Assembly (NCBI RefSeq): GCF_945859705.1
Contig: NC_079137.1
Location: forward strand, 28,391,322-28,455,321
From: Episyrphus balteatus
Taxonomy: Eukaryota; Arthropoda; Insecta; Diptera; Syrphidae
Length of the DNA stretch: 64,000 nucleotides
Direction of reading: 5' to 3'
The notes beneath the pieces are model-generated. The model worked only from the letters and a program-made list of their open reading frames with translations, searched no databases and was not told the origin of the DNA. The position numbers were made by a program, and so were the translations under genes. This document shows, piece after piece, positions 34,735 through 46,245 of the stretch. Position 1 is the first letter of the stretch. The number at the start of each line of letters is the position of its first letter.

Positions 34735-35425
34735 ATGACCAAAACCCATAATCCCAAAGAGAAAATCCCCAAAGCCAAAATCCCCAAGACAAACCTGGGT
34801 AATACCCAGTGGGTATAGACAAAATCTCCAGGAAAAAATCTCAAAAAGAAAAAATCTCCGAGCGAAAATCCCAAAATTTCAGATGCGCAAGTTGTGTATC
34901 AAATCGCGCGCGCGATTTGATTGCTTGATACACAACTTGCACATCTTCATTTTGGAAAGACCTATTTTTACTCATATTTAATTGTACGCTGTGATAACTT
35001 GCCTCAAAAGATTATGCTTAGTTCAACTCGCTGTATCCTTCCAGTATATTAGAATCATTGTTAAGGCACACGAATGGTAGGTCAAACAAGGAAGGTTCAA
35101 GCCACGGTTGTTTACACAATTTATTTTTTCTATTCTGTTTTAAAAGAAGAACCTTTATGATTTTAAAATTGTCGTGTTTAGTTCTGATTTTACTTTGACT
35201 TACAGTGTTTTTTTATCATTCTATTACGTTTTTGTTTTTGCTAATTGGAGATTTTTGGGGATTTGGAGAAAATGGGAGAAAAAATTATTTATTGGAGATT
35301 TTGTCCATTGAATGCCTTTCCCCTTTCCCCATGGAGATTTTGTCCATGGGGTCAAAAATTTTCTGGAAATTTTATCCGGTTGAGATTTTATTTTTTGGAA
35401 ATAGTGTAGGTTTCCCAAATTAGAG
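34735..35425. repeat. Element with opposed AAAATCYCC arrays
   Basis: The left side (34740-34880) holds repeated AAAATCCCCAAAG/AAAATCTCC units. The right side (35245-35400) holds the complement, GGAGATTTT with GTCC/GGGG. The opposed orientation suggests subterminal repeats of a non-autonomous element. Ends and target duplication were not resolved. Confidence 0.55.
34882..34945. repeat. Hairpin with CG-repeat centre
   Basis: GCAAGTTGTGTATCAA (34887-34902) pairs perfectly with TTGATACACAACTTGC (34925-34940). Inside is a self-complementary run of alternating CG flanked by TCAAAT/ATTTGA. GATG/CATC extends the outer stem. Confidence 0.88.
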
Positions 35426-35499
35426 GCCGACCTGACAGATTGGTGCCCATTTGTGACAAACAAATTTTGACAACGTTCGGAATATTACCTTATTATGTG

Positions 35500-35935
35500 A
35501 AATGTGCTAAAGGACAAGTTTTAGATTCATGAAAAACTCCAGAAACCCAAAAGTAAAATTACGACTTGAAATCATATCTTAAAAATTGGGGCTTAAGAAT
35601 TTTTTTTTCATTACTTTTTAGGTAACTCAAGTTTTTGTAAAAATTTCCCATAGGTATATAGCTACCTATAATAACATTTCATAACTCAGCATTGAATTAA
35701 AAAAAAAATTTTCAACACTTTTGGCATTCTTTAAAAAATGTATCTATCGTTATACAAATTCAACTCTCTAAGACTCAGGCGTAACCTGCGGAGTTACGTT
35801 TTTTCGTGCATGCAGCCGGCGTTCATGAATTTATAAAACGTTATTACGTCAAAAAATATTTTTTGGACCGTCATTTACGATATACGTATCATAGAACCGT
35901 TTTCCTGATTTTATTTGTGAAAAATAGCATTCTAA
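35500..35935 (+). repeat. Degenerate copy of repeat R
   Basis: GTGCTAAAGGACAAGTTTTAGATTCATGAAAAA parallels 22803-22830 in parts. ACCGTCATTTACGATATACG followed by TCATAGAACCGTTTTCCTGA parallels 23178-23225. Old copy. Confidence 0.5.
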
Positions 35936-36229
35936 TTTATTTTTGAAAATTTTTATTAATCAAGGATCATCAGGCCCTTAATCAAGGATATAACACGTTA
36001 TTTACAGCCTAAGTAATTATACATTAGGCCGGTCCTTATTTCCTTTTTTTTTTTTTGAAAACTAACGAAGACATCCGCTTCTAAAAATTTTCTTTCGTGT
36101 TTTAATTTCCTTGTAAAAAATATCAGATGTATATAAATTTATAAGGAACACCTGTGTAGATCTGTTGCTGATGATCAGCCACCAGTGTAGGAACTAGGAA
36201 GTACCGTAATCTCAGTTTGAAATTTCGAC

Positions 36230-36620
36230 ATGGTTGGCTTTAAAAAATTCTTACTTTTTTTGTAGTCATCGTAAAGACAAGATTGATATGAAAGGTGAAA
36301 TAAAAAGCTTTCAGATGATATAAAATTTATTATAGGTTGTCATTTAAAAAAAATGGATTTAATGGTGTTAGAAGAGAATAAAGATTGCTTTTTTTGATGA
36401 AAACTGATTGGGTTGAAAAAATTCTAGCTGTTTTTGGTGATTTGGTGATAAAGACATGGTAGATATAAATATTTTGAGCTGAAACAATAAGCTTTCAGAT
36501 GTTATAAAATTCAGTATAATTGACAAAAATGGATTTAATGGTGTTAGAAGAAAAAAAGATTTTTTGTTTGCTTTTTTTTCATGAAAAATTATTGTTTTGA
36601 ATGAATTATTTTTATACTTT
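36230..36620 (+). repeat. Two-copy tandem repeat, about 184-bp period
   Basis: AGCTTTCAGATGATATAAAA at 36306 recurs as AGCTTTCAGATGTTATAAAA at 36490. ATGGATTTAATGGTGTTAGAAGA follows each at similar spacing. The copies are diverged by substitutions and indels. Confidence 0.7.
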
Positions 36621-36935
36621 TTGCGCAATTTTAAAATTTAAGTACGGCTTTATTCTTTTTTTTTCGAAAACTTTTTTTTCGAAAAAAAATGATTTTTTAA
36701 GGTTTCAGCTCTAATATGTGTGAATTGCACTCATGTCTTTTTTTTAGGAAGAAATTTCACAATGTGAGTAAAAGTGACCAAGTAGTGAAAGTGACCTAAA
36801 CATCAATCGATTTTCTTGAAATTTGGTAAATATAATTATTATATATCGCTCAAAATCGGGGTGTAAGCAAAGTCATATGAAAATCAAAATTTTGTAAAAA
36901 TGAAACTGCCTAATGGTGACATGTGGCCGTGGAGC

Positions 36936-37060
36936 ATTTCCTTATGCCCCACATGGGGCATTTTAATTTCCCCACACGGGGCAAGCCCCCTCCCCCCCCT
37001 CCTTGGTCCTTTTCAAATGACCCACATGATGCATGCTCCACGTGGGGCATGCCCTATGTG
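36936..37060. repeat. GC-rich cluster of CCCCAC/GTGGGG palindromes
   Basis: TGCCCCACATGGGGCA, CCCCACACGGGG and CTCCACGTGGGGCATGC repeat the same short inverted motif around a C-rich run. Strikingly GC-rich against its surroundings. Role unknown. Confidence 0.6.
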
Positions 37061-37500
37061 CAGCATTGCTTATGTCCCGAGTCTGGGCGATATAAAAAAT
37101 ATATGGTTTCAACGTTCAACTTGCATGCTCTCATAGATTACCACACTAAGATTGTATTGCAATATATTGCCGAATTTAAGAAATCGTGCTAGGATTGCCG
37201 ATCTGTATCTTCGATAAATTATGTGCCCAAATCTATAAGCGATGTTAGAAAATTGACATAGAGTTTCATGAATTAAACTCATAAATATTTTATAGAAACC
37301 TTATAATAACCTTTAAGCTAAAAAACTAATATGACATATAATTATTGAAAATAAACGGAGTCCCGGGTGAGACAAAAGAGGATATTTTGAGGAAGTGTAT
37401 TTGCTTAGACAATATCATGTTTTTAGATTGGTTTTCTTTCTTTTCATTTCATTTTATTTTATTTTCTATTTACTCTATTAATTCGTGTTTAATGTTTTTT

Positions 37501-38085
37501 ACTTGCTCTATAGGGCAAGTATTGGTTTCGTGTCGAAAAAAAATTTGAGGTTTTAATCAAAACCAACATTACGATGATGGAGAATTCCAAAAATGTGGGT
37601 CTCGCAATTCCGTCCGTGCGTCTGTACGTCTGTGCGGTTGTGCGTCCATCTGTACACATTTCCACAGCCTAAACTGGTGGACGGATTTTTTTCAAATTTG
37701 GTACAGATGATTTTTATGGAATTCTGAAAATTGGTTATTTTTTGTTTTTTTATATCTCACTTAGAAAGTGTACCTCCCATACAAATTTTTCAATTCAAAC
37801 CAAATAACTCAAAAACGGCTCTAAAGATTTTGATTAAACGTTGCAGACGTAATATTTGAAGCAATTGCAATAAAACTGCATTTTTAGTTTTTCTAAAAAA
37901 AATTTACCTCCCATACAAATTTTTCAAAATTTTGCTCTAAATGTCGGCTCTTCCCCAACATCAACAAAATTTCTTTGAATTTATATAGGGGCAGCTCTTA
38001 AAATCTACAAGTAAACTAACATAAGTGTTTTAAACTGCAAGAGCAAGTACGTGCGACCCCAGTCGTGCATTTTATTTTTATTTCG
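37501..38085 (+). repeat. Dispersed repeat R, copy
   Basis: Starts TGCTCTATAGGGCAAGTATT, then CATTACGATGATGGAGAATTCC, a degenerate GTCT tract, and CACAGCCTAAACT, in the same order as 22797-22970. Ends near AAGTACGTGCGACCCCAGTCGTGCATTTTA, seen also at 26780. Confidence 0.8.
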
Positions 38086-40449
38086 TTGACTACGTTTGTG
38101 TTCAATTAATAAGAAAACCGTTACCTACATCTTGAAATCAATAACTGATATTTGGAACGAGGATAATAACCGTTACGAGTGCTTGAATAAAATTGCACCA
38201 TAATTTTTCATTTCGTAATGCGTTCATAAACTTTCCATCGATTTCTTTGATTTATAGCTTTATTTTTTACACTTCTTACTTGTTTGTTGGTTCTTCAAAT
38301 TTATGACAAGGCCGCATAAACTCAGCAACAAAATTTATTTGAAAAAGGAAAAAATCACGTTTTCTGCTTTTCCTGTTTTTTTTTCTCCTTTATCAAGGTC
38401 TGCCTTTGAATTTGATTACGTTCGATATTTTTTTCCCGATTGATGAATTAAAAATCAGCACGAAAATAAAATACAAAAAAAAAAAATACCAAAACTTAGA
38501 AAGCATAAAAACTTTTACATAATATGTACAATCCCAACATAAAGTATTCATATAAAAGGAGAAAAAGCAAATACCTATACCACGTTCTATGTTTTGCTTG
38601 CTACGTCAGGGCTAACCTCAGGTTTGCCTAAGGGTTTGGATGGATGTATCAACCCCTTCCCGTTATTTAAGCCCACCGATGGATACCTGAGGCCCTTTCT
38701 TTTTATATTAAACAACCTTCGTGTAAATGTGTACAACCTGAGATAGTCATAAAACAGGTACATATCGACAAAAAAAAGGAAGTTCTTTCGGTAAGCTTTT
38801 GCCAAAAACGGATGCATGTACCGCAAACAAGTAAGAGGGAGAAAAGAAGAAAAGGAAAAAGGTGTCGCTGGTTCCTGGAACCAACTTTCACCACGAAGAA
38901 CACAAAAACATATAGGTATCTAATCTATGCATTATCAAAGAAAAAGAAAATAACAACAAAAGGTCCTTCTCATCCTCAATAATTCAAAGGAAATTTTCTT
39001 TGCGCTGTGTTCTTTACTGACGACATCGCGACGTTCAACTACCAACATGCCTTTTGTAATATTTATTTTTATTTTCAACAAAATTCGGTGCCTGATGTTT
39101 TCTTTTCTTCACATTGTTTTGTAGTGTGCTTGTATGTTTTACTGTTAAACATCCTGCTGTCAAGTCTTATGACTAAGTTTCTTCCCATTCTTGTGAATGT
39201 ATGAACTAATTTTGATTTATGAAAAACACACACATTCCTAATCTATCTCATACAGTGATGAATTTTAATTAAAAAAAAGTACCTTTTCTACAGCTGATAT
39301 ACCAATTTCTTTATTGACGACAGATATCAGCATAAAGTTTTGATCATTAATTACCTCAGAGTATTGAATATACAAAATTCTTCAAAGTTTGTTGAGGTGC
39401 ACCGAAATGTATAGAAATTTTCTTTAAGGAGAATAAATACAATGCAAGATAAAATAGGTACAGTTATGCTTATTGGCTTTCTGAAGAAATCCTGGATTGG
39501 CTGAAATTTGGTGTGAATGTAAATTGGAACAAAGTTTCTGCATTAAGAGAATGTTAAAGTTCTGCTCCTTGTGATCCTTTGTATGTGAATCATTTTTCTC
39601 CATCAAAGATAATTAACTTTTCTTCTTGTTATAGCGATGATAGAGAAATGGGAAACCAATAGAGATGATACGATAGAAAGTTTGACTTCTTTGGTTTCAA
39701 CTTCTTCCAATTTCTACATTTGAAAAAATAAAGAAAAAATATCAAGCTATAGTATCTATAAAACTAGGTTCATCGTTAGGAAGTTTATTTTTTTTTTTGC
39801 TTTTAACAAGCGTGATGCTTGGGAGTTTTTTCTTCTTTAAAACAAACTTTTAAGTTTGCTATGCAATTAGAAAAGGAATATTTGAAAAACTTTAATGGTG
39901 ATAGCCGTGTCGTGTTGAGGCGAAAGAGCCAAAGCAAATATTTTATAGACGTTCGAGTTCGACCATTGGAGGATACGATGAAGTTGAGTTGATATATGTA
40001 TTTTTTTTGTTCAGAAGACGTGCTAATTAGAAGAATGACAAGAGATATTGATTTGTAGTGATGGATGATGTTGGATCAGGGTACCTTTATTGCTTGGAAG
40101 CTATAAAGCTTCTGAACAGGTGAACTGTGCTGAATTTCGAAGTAATGAATGATATGCCAAACAGAATTTGAATGTTTTTATATTTTTGTTTTAAAATTGT
40201 AAATTCCTGCGTAGAAAAGAGATTTTTCCGTGATCGTTAAGAATTAAACTTTAATAGAAACATATGTAGCAGGAATTAAGAACGTTACTGCTCTGCGTGG
40301 ACTTAATTTAATTTAATGATTATTATTATTATAAAATGCCAAAGCATTGTAAATGTATGTGAATAAGTAAAATGCATTTTTAGTAATATTTATTTAAAAT
40401 GATAGACCGAAAATTACAATTTTTGAGGAAATACTCAATAACTTTTTTA
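38086..40449. other. Unassigned intergenic or intronic DNA
   Basis: Nothing recognised. 38580-38700 and 39000-39200 are less AT-rich with short open frames but no similarity I can name. Confidence 0.45.
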
Positions 40450-40585
40450 GGCCCTAGCTTAATGAACAGATGAAAACAACACACAGACGCATAAAAGGAT
40501 GGGCACCTATGACGAGTACCACTTTTTTTAACTTCTCCATAACCGTTATGTTAGTTTGATTAAAATTCTGATAATTTTTCTAATT
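40450..40585 (-). repeat. Fragment of repeat R (reverse)
   Basis: ACTTCTCCATAACCGTTATGTTAGTTTGATTAAAATTC is the reverse of the CATAACGGTGATGGAGAAG block in the copy at 42335-42514, with ACACACAGACGCATAAAAGG in place of the GTCT tract. Confidence 0.6.
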
Positions 40586-40722
40586 CTGTTTGTTTTCTTT
40601 TTTTTCATAGCTAAGCTTACAATTCAAAGAAGCTGGAAAAGACTAGCGAAACGTTGGGTAAATTTTTTTTATTAAATTAATTGTATCTACAGAACTGTCC
40701 ATTTAAGCCGATACTTCAATAA

Positions 40723-40894
40723 CACTGGTCAACAAAATTTAAGCCAAAATTACGTTTGTTGACATTTTCTAACGGTAATATTTCAAAAACGAAGGCCAAT
40801 CAAATTTTTCTGACTTCAGATTCGTATTCAGCACCCCAAAAACTACTAGAAAAGTATATTTTGGTTCTTGTGGCAAAAACCTTGTTGACCAGTG
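40723..40894. mobile_element. 172-bp MITE with CACTGGTCAACAAAAT ends
   Basis: Terminal CACTGGTCAACAA (40723 on) and TTGTTGACCAGTG (ending 40894) are perfect inverted repeats flanked by TAA (40720-40722, 40895-40897). The interior matches the repeat at 20268-20690. Termini beginning CAC suggest, but do not prove, the CACTA/Mirage/Chapaev superfamily. Confidence 0.8.
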
Positions 40895-40897
40895 TAA

Positions 40898-41699
40898 TTA
40901 TTATACCTAACGTATAAAATATGATCAAATAAATAAATGAAGAAGCAAATATTATTAAAAATTCTAAGACTTACATTTTAATAACTCATATCATATATAT
41001 AATAGAAGTTGATAACCTATTAATATACCTAAATATTCATTTTCTTATTACATTTTTTGAATATTCAATATTACATATGTGCTAAATTAAATAATTATTA
41101 TCACATTTTTTTAATTATTAAACATAGGTACATTGAAGATTTTGAAGAGCAGAATTTTTAAAGCAGAAATTTGACCCAAATAATGTTTTTTTTTATCACT
41201 AGCGCAATTTTTTTGTGAAAAAGAGTATGTAAATTGGTTTTTTGAAAATTCTCACTTTTCTACTTTTTCGTATAGGTAGATATATGTACCTACGTACATG
41301 GTACATACGTCAATAAAAAGGAAATAATAATGGACTTGTAAACAAAATTTCAAAAAAATTATTCGATCCGTTTTCAAAAAATTGATTAAAAAAAAAAAAA
41401 TTGAAATTTTTTTGAAACATCCAAAAATTATTTATAATTTTTTTCTTGAAAATTAGGTTAGTTTCTTCTCTTCAAAAAAATAAAATTTGGCAATAAATTA
41501 GAGTAGGAGAGTTCTGATCAAGATGGTATCTATATTCTTTAAGACTATACTTGCTCTTATAGTTCAAAGTACATAAATATAAGCTAATACTTGGAAACTC
41601 GTCGATATGGTTAGTTACCAGAAAAAAATGAAAACAAAAATGTTTGTATATAGGCAATGTACTTACATATGTTAAAGTTTTTTTATTTTTTGAAAATTT
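40898..41699. other. Unassigned AT-rich stretch
   Basis: Nothing recognised apart from A/T runs; ACTTGCTCTTATAG at about 41548 may be a trace of repeat R. Confidence 0.45.
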
Positions 41700-42262
41700 G
41701 AAAAATAAAAAAATAGAGAGAAATAAACAAACAATATTTTGAGAAAATGTGTTTATTTTTGCTTGTTTTTTGCTCTGAAAAACTATGTTTTGTTGAATTC
41801 AAATTGTAATATATTTTGGTCTTACTTCAGCTTTAGAAACTTTTATACGTTTTTGAAAACTGCAATAACAAGACAAGTTTTTAAAATAATAAACCAGTGT
41901 CACACCATGCAGATTTTTGTCCGCCTGTTTCTCTGAAATAAAAGTAAGAAATTCAGTTTTTATTAAGCTTGGAACTGTTAATTAATTTGCAGCGAAATAG
42001 CGTATGAAATAAAAATTATTTTGATTAATTAATTTTTTCTTGTTAATAGGCAATGTTTTAGTGAAAGAATATTAAAAAAACTAAAATAATTTTGGGCTGA
42101 GGAAGCCAAATATGTACCTTTGCATAGCAAGGATTTTTCGAACTGCTTTCAATCGAAAATCGGAAGGATTTGGGATGAACAAGTTAATAAATTCGGAGAG
42201 CCGTTAAGTTGGTCTATCAGCATATTTCGTTTGATCCATTACTTTGGGGACACCCTTTATGT
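41700..42262. mobile_element. Mariner-type foldback MITE, truncated and diverged
   Basis: Follows 22140-22722 of the complete copy (GAAACTTTTATACGTTTTTGAAAA, GGCAATGTTTTAGTGAAAGAAT, GGATTTGGGATGAACAAGTTA, ATATTTCGTTTGATCCATTAC) and ends GGGGACACCCTTTATG. The left arm is missing. Confidence 0.82.
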
Positions 42263-42334
42263 TTGTATAAAAAAAAATAAAACAACCCACGAAAAAATCA
42301 TCTTTACTAAATTTTAAAAGTCCGTCTACCCGTT

Positions 42335-42514
42335 TAGACTGTAGTTTCATGCACAGATGGACGCACCGACGAGACGTACTGACCGACGACGCACGGCGAA
42401 TGCCGTCATGACGAAACCCAATTTTTTTAACTTCTCCATCACCGTTATGTTAGTTTTAATTACAACCTCGAAATAATTTTTTGACACGAAACCAATGCTT
42501 GCCCCAAAGAGCGA
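42335..42514 (-). repeat. Fragment of repeat R (reverse)
   Basis: Reverse complement of 37505-37660: TTGACACGAAACCAATGCTTGCCCC corresponds to GGGCAAGTATTGGTTTCGTGTCG there. The GTCT tract is represented by ACGCACCGACGAGACGTAC-type sequence. Confidence 0.75.
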
Positions 42515-44783
42515 GCCCCAAAAACGAAGTTTTAAAATAAATAAGTATACATTTCTTGGAAAATGTCGGCTTACAGAATTTTATTATTAAAATAAAAATA
42601 ATTCGAACACTGAATAGGTTATAGAACATTTCCAATTACAAAGCCAACTCAATCCGAAAATATCAAAATTTTGTAAATCATATAAAAACTGTTTTGATAA
42701 CAAAAAAAGTGTGCCTTTTGTTTTCATCAAAAATATTTTTTTTTACAAATGACGTGATTATAGGAATATTTCACACGATAATTATATCCTTCAGAAAATT
42801 AACAAAAGGTATAAATCGATTTTTTGTTCACACTCAATGCACCCAAGCCCATGGAGTTAGCTTTATATTTTCAGTTTTAAACTGAATGCCTGGAAATCGT
42901 GTAAACATCGAAGTTCTACAGCATCTACATCATTGCACAATAATGAAATTTTTGGTCAACACTTGATTTTATATTCAATATAACATCACCCCATGGCACG
43001 TTGTATTGTGCATCTGATTGATTGAAAACCAAATAATATGGGGTTGAGGTTGAGGCTTGGGTTATGGGTGCTCTAAGGGAGAAACCTCTTGCAGCAGAAT
43101 GCATCATTCATAAAGCAACGTTTCCAGAAGCTTGCAGCAGACGAAAATTCGATTTTAATATTTAGTTCGTTGTTTATATGGTTGCTACTGCATGCGTAAA
43201 TTTAATTATACGGACCAATGTTTGAGTATCAATTTAAAAATAAAAGAAAAAAAAATCGAATCGAATTGAAAACAAAATATATATATAAATCCATGGTGAT
43301 ATGCGAATATTGGAATTTAATTTCCTCTACGAGAAGTTCGTTGATCTGCCACAGTTGTTCTCATAATGAATGAATATCGTATATCGAAGAAGTAATTACT
43401 TATCTTTTGTTTGACTGCGAATTTTATCGCAATGTTAATAAAATTATTTCGCTCCTGTAATGAGAGAACCTTTGAAATTTTATATTCGCTTCAAGATTGT
43501 TTTGAAAAAGAATACACCTAGACTGAACTTTGACCTTTCTCTGTCGATATTTTTATATTATAAGGGTTTTTTTTCGTATTTTAATGTAAACAAGAGTTGA
43601 TTGGAAAACGTTGTTTTATAATAAAAAAATACCTTGAAAATTATTTAATGAACCAGGAATTATTAATTTCGATGAATACCTTCTACACGAAAAGCAGAAT
43701 TGGAAATAAAATTAAATGCACGATTGGATTGTACTTACTGTTTTGTGGTTAACAAGCGAAAACCCGTAACTTCACTTCCGCCATTTTAAGTAAATTCAGA
43801 TTAATTCACATGTTGACACTGAAGTATTGGAAACAAACAAATTTAAGGTTGATATTGAGCACACTTACAATTATGTTTATTTACTTCGTAATAGCTACAA
43901 CTGCAAGTAAACTTTAAATAGTAATAATTAATATCTTCAGCAGGATAAATTGCGAAATGCAAAAATGGGCTCGGCTCACGGAATTATATAAATGTATAAT
44001 GCTTTTATTGCAGCTTAATGACATGATTGTATTCTATTTGTGTCCTTCACATGGAAGAGTGGATATTGAAGACTGAAAAGTCATACAAAATATGTCAATA
44101 ATCTTTTTTTCACATGGGATCTCCGTATGCTGACTACAGTGTTGATTGTATAGTTTTAGAAAAAATACGAAAGTAAAAAACAGTTTTAAAAAAATATATT
44201 TTATTTAAAATAAAAAGTGTATGAAGATAGGAAATATGGATTGGACTTCTCCCGGTATTGACATTTTAGAATATATGTAGGTATTAATTATATGGAAAAT
44301 TTCTACTACATATACACAAATGCTGATAAATTTTGAATAAAATAACATGTCAGGTCTTTGTTTTCACAGGGTTTCGTGAAAGAAATTTTAAAAGAATGTG
44401 TTGGTATAAAATAAACCTATTATATCTTTCGATACATAAACGATTTTTTTTACCTAAGAAATTCAAAAAAGGCAAATAAAATCAAATAAAGGACAAACAA
44501 AGGCATTTGCGAAATAAAAAAAAAAGAGCTTGATATTTAATTATGAAAGTTTTTAACTACCAAAAGCTTTGTAAATTTTTTAAGAAACATTCTCCTGCGA
44601 TTGTCTCTAAGAAGCGTCTTAAATGAGCTGAAAGACTTCTATACTTGAGCAGAAACAAGTAGACCCGATTTAAAACTCTCGAAGTTATTCACTTCAATGT
44701 TTTCGGGAAGTCTGGAGTTCGAATTGATGTCGCCATTAATTACAGAATTTATTTATTCAACTATTTTTAGTCCTTGATTGAAG
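42515..44783. other. Unassigned; possible regulatory DNA
   Basis: No gene recognised. 42815-43150 is of balanced composition with homeodomain-like TAATGA/ATTA words (CATTGCACAATAATGAAAT), and ATGCGTAAATTTAATTA occurs at 43193. These could be enhancer sequences but are common by chance. 43712-43735 may be a trace of repeat R. Confidence 0.4.
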
Positions 44784-44787
44784 TTAA

Positions 44788-45030
44788 CCCTCTGTCGGCA
44801 CACGGATGCGAATTTGGCATTACAAAAACTAAAAGTGATCACAAAATAGTGTCTTTATAAAGGTGAAAATACATTTTTTTTGAATTGTGAATACAATATT
44901 CGAATTCCTTGAAATATTTTACATTAATTTCATATAATGATTCTCTATAAAATAGTGAGACCGAAAAAAGTTCTAGCGACATGAAAAAGTATGAACCAAA
45001 TTCGCAAAAAACAGGTGTGCCTACAGAGGG
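44788..45030. mobile_element. piggyBac-type MITE, 243 bp
   Basis: Ends CCCTCTGTCGGCACAC and GTGTGCCTACAGAGGG are inverted repeats (one mismatch in 16) flanked by TTAA on both sides (44784-44787, 45031-45034). TTAA targeting with CCC...GGG termini is characteristic of the piggyBac superfamily. Subterminal GCGAATTTGG also recurs inverted (ACCAAATTCGC). No coding capacity. Confidence 0.9.
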
Positions 45031-45559
45031 TTAAAATTAGGAATTTTCAATAATTCATTTTCGTTGATATTCTTTAATAAAGGGGAACACTTACCCAATC
45101 GGTGTCCTTAAAAAAAAAGACTTAAAAATAATATACATTTACATTTACAGTCTCTCAAAACTACCTGATTTTGGCAAGCTTTCGAAAATTTGGGTTTAAA
45201 TTTTGGATCGAAAAAATTTTAATTTAAAAATGTATTTTAATGTTTGAGAAAAAAATAAGAAATTTAATTAAGAAAATAAAAGTACCTACTCAATCTTCCT
45301 ATACTTTTTTTTTCTAATGTGTTCAACTGAACGCAAATTTGTTTTCTTATGATTATGTTACGGCCATATTTTTAAGCGAAATAATCTTAACTGAAGTAAA
45401 CGCTTTTTTTCGATTTAAAATAGGCAAATGAGTAAAAAATGCAAAACAGGCTCTAATGGGTAAAAAACTAAAAAAAAGGCAAAATTAAAAACAGTAAAGA
45501 ATTAAAATACCTAATGTGTGAGTCTGCTTGTTTATTTATTCCTTTCTCAAGCTGCAGTT

Positions 45560-46245
45560 CAAAGTGTCGAAGTGCAAAAGTTGGTAGATCAAGCTGAAGA
45601 TTTTTGATTTTTAAGAGGTTGTTAATTTGAAAAAAAAAATGTTTGTCATAATTTTTGAACTTAGGGTGGGCTAACGAAAAAAAATTATGGAATTTGTTGG
45701 AATTACCATGGTTATTTAAGAATGGTTTTAAAATTTCTATTAGTGTTCTGAAAAAGAAATCACCTCTCACACCATTTTATATTGACAGATTATACTAAGC
45801 ATTTAGCTTTTCTAGGTGCTCATATGGCACACCGAAAACTTCAATCATTTTTACACTTGAAAAATATTTGTATTTTTGTGGTTTTTAAAGTGAAATAAAA
45901 CAAATCAACTTAAGCTTATTACCAGGGATGTTATATGGACTACATTCAATTAAGTAAGAATTCTAAGTCAAATAAATAACATTTAATGAGGCGCAGGGCC
46001 CAAACCAGTGGATTTACATTTTTCCGAATTACAAATTAAAAGTGTCACTGTGGTGAAACTAGCTGGCCTTTGTAACCAACTAAAGTTTGGATGGCGAAAA
46101 TATATCGTAGTTTAGCCTGGGCTGACGAAAAATAAAGTGAACCTTTGGCAATCAAACCGGCATTAAAAAAAAAAAAAAAATAGCATTCGGGGGTGCCAAC
46201 TTCACATAGCCCCTCACCGCACTTATTCGGAAGTTTTAGTTCTTG
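45560..46245. repeat. Foldback-type repeat B
   Basis: Second copy of the 3408-8995 repeat. 45590-45910 matches 8690-8930 directly, whereas 45920-46245 matches 8420-8680 and 3408-3500 in reverse complement. The right end, AATAGCATTCGGGGGTGCCAACTTCACATAG, mirrors 3420-3450. The orientation switch inside the element is notable. Confidence 0.65.

Noticed and set aside
39940..39970. GTTCGAGTTCGA as a tRNA T-arm
   Set aside because: No matching acceptor, D-arm or anticodon stem could be placed around it.
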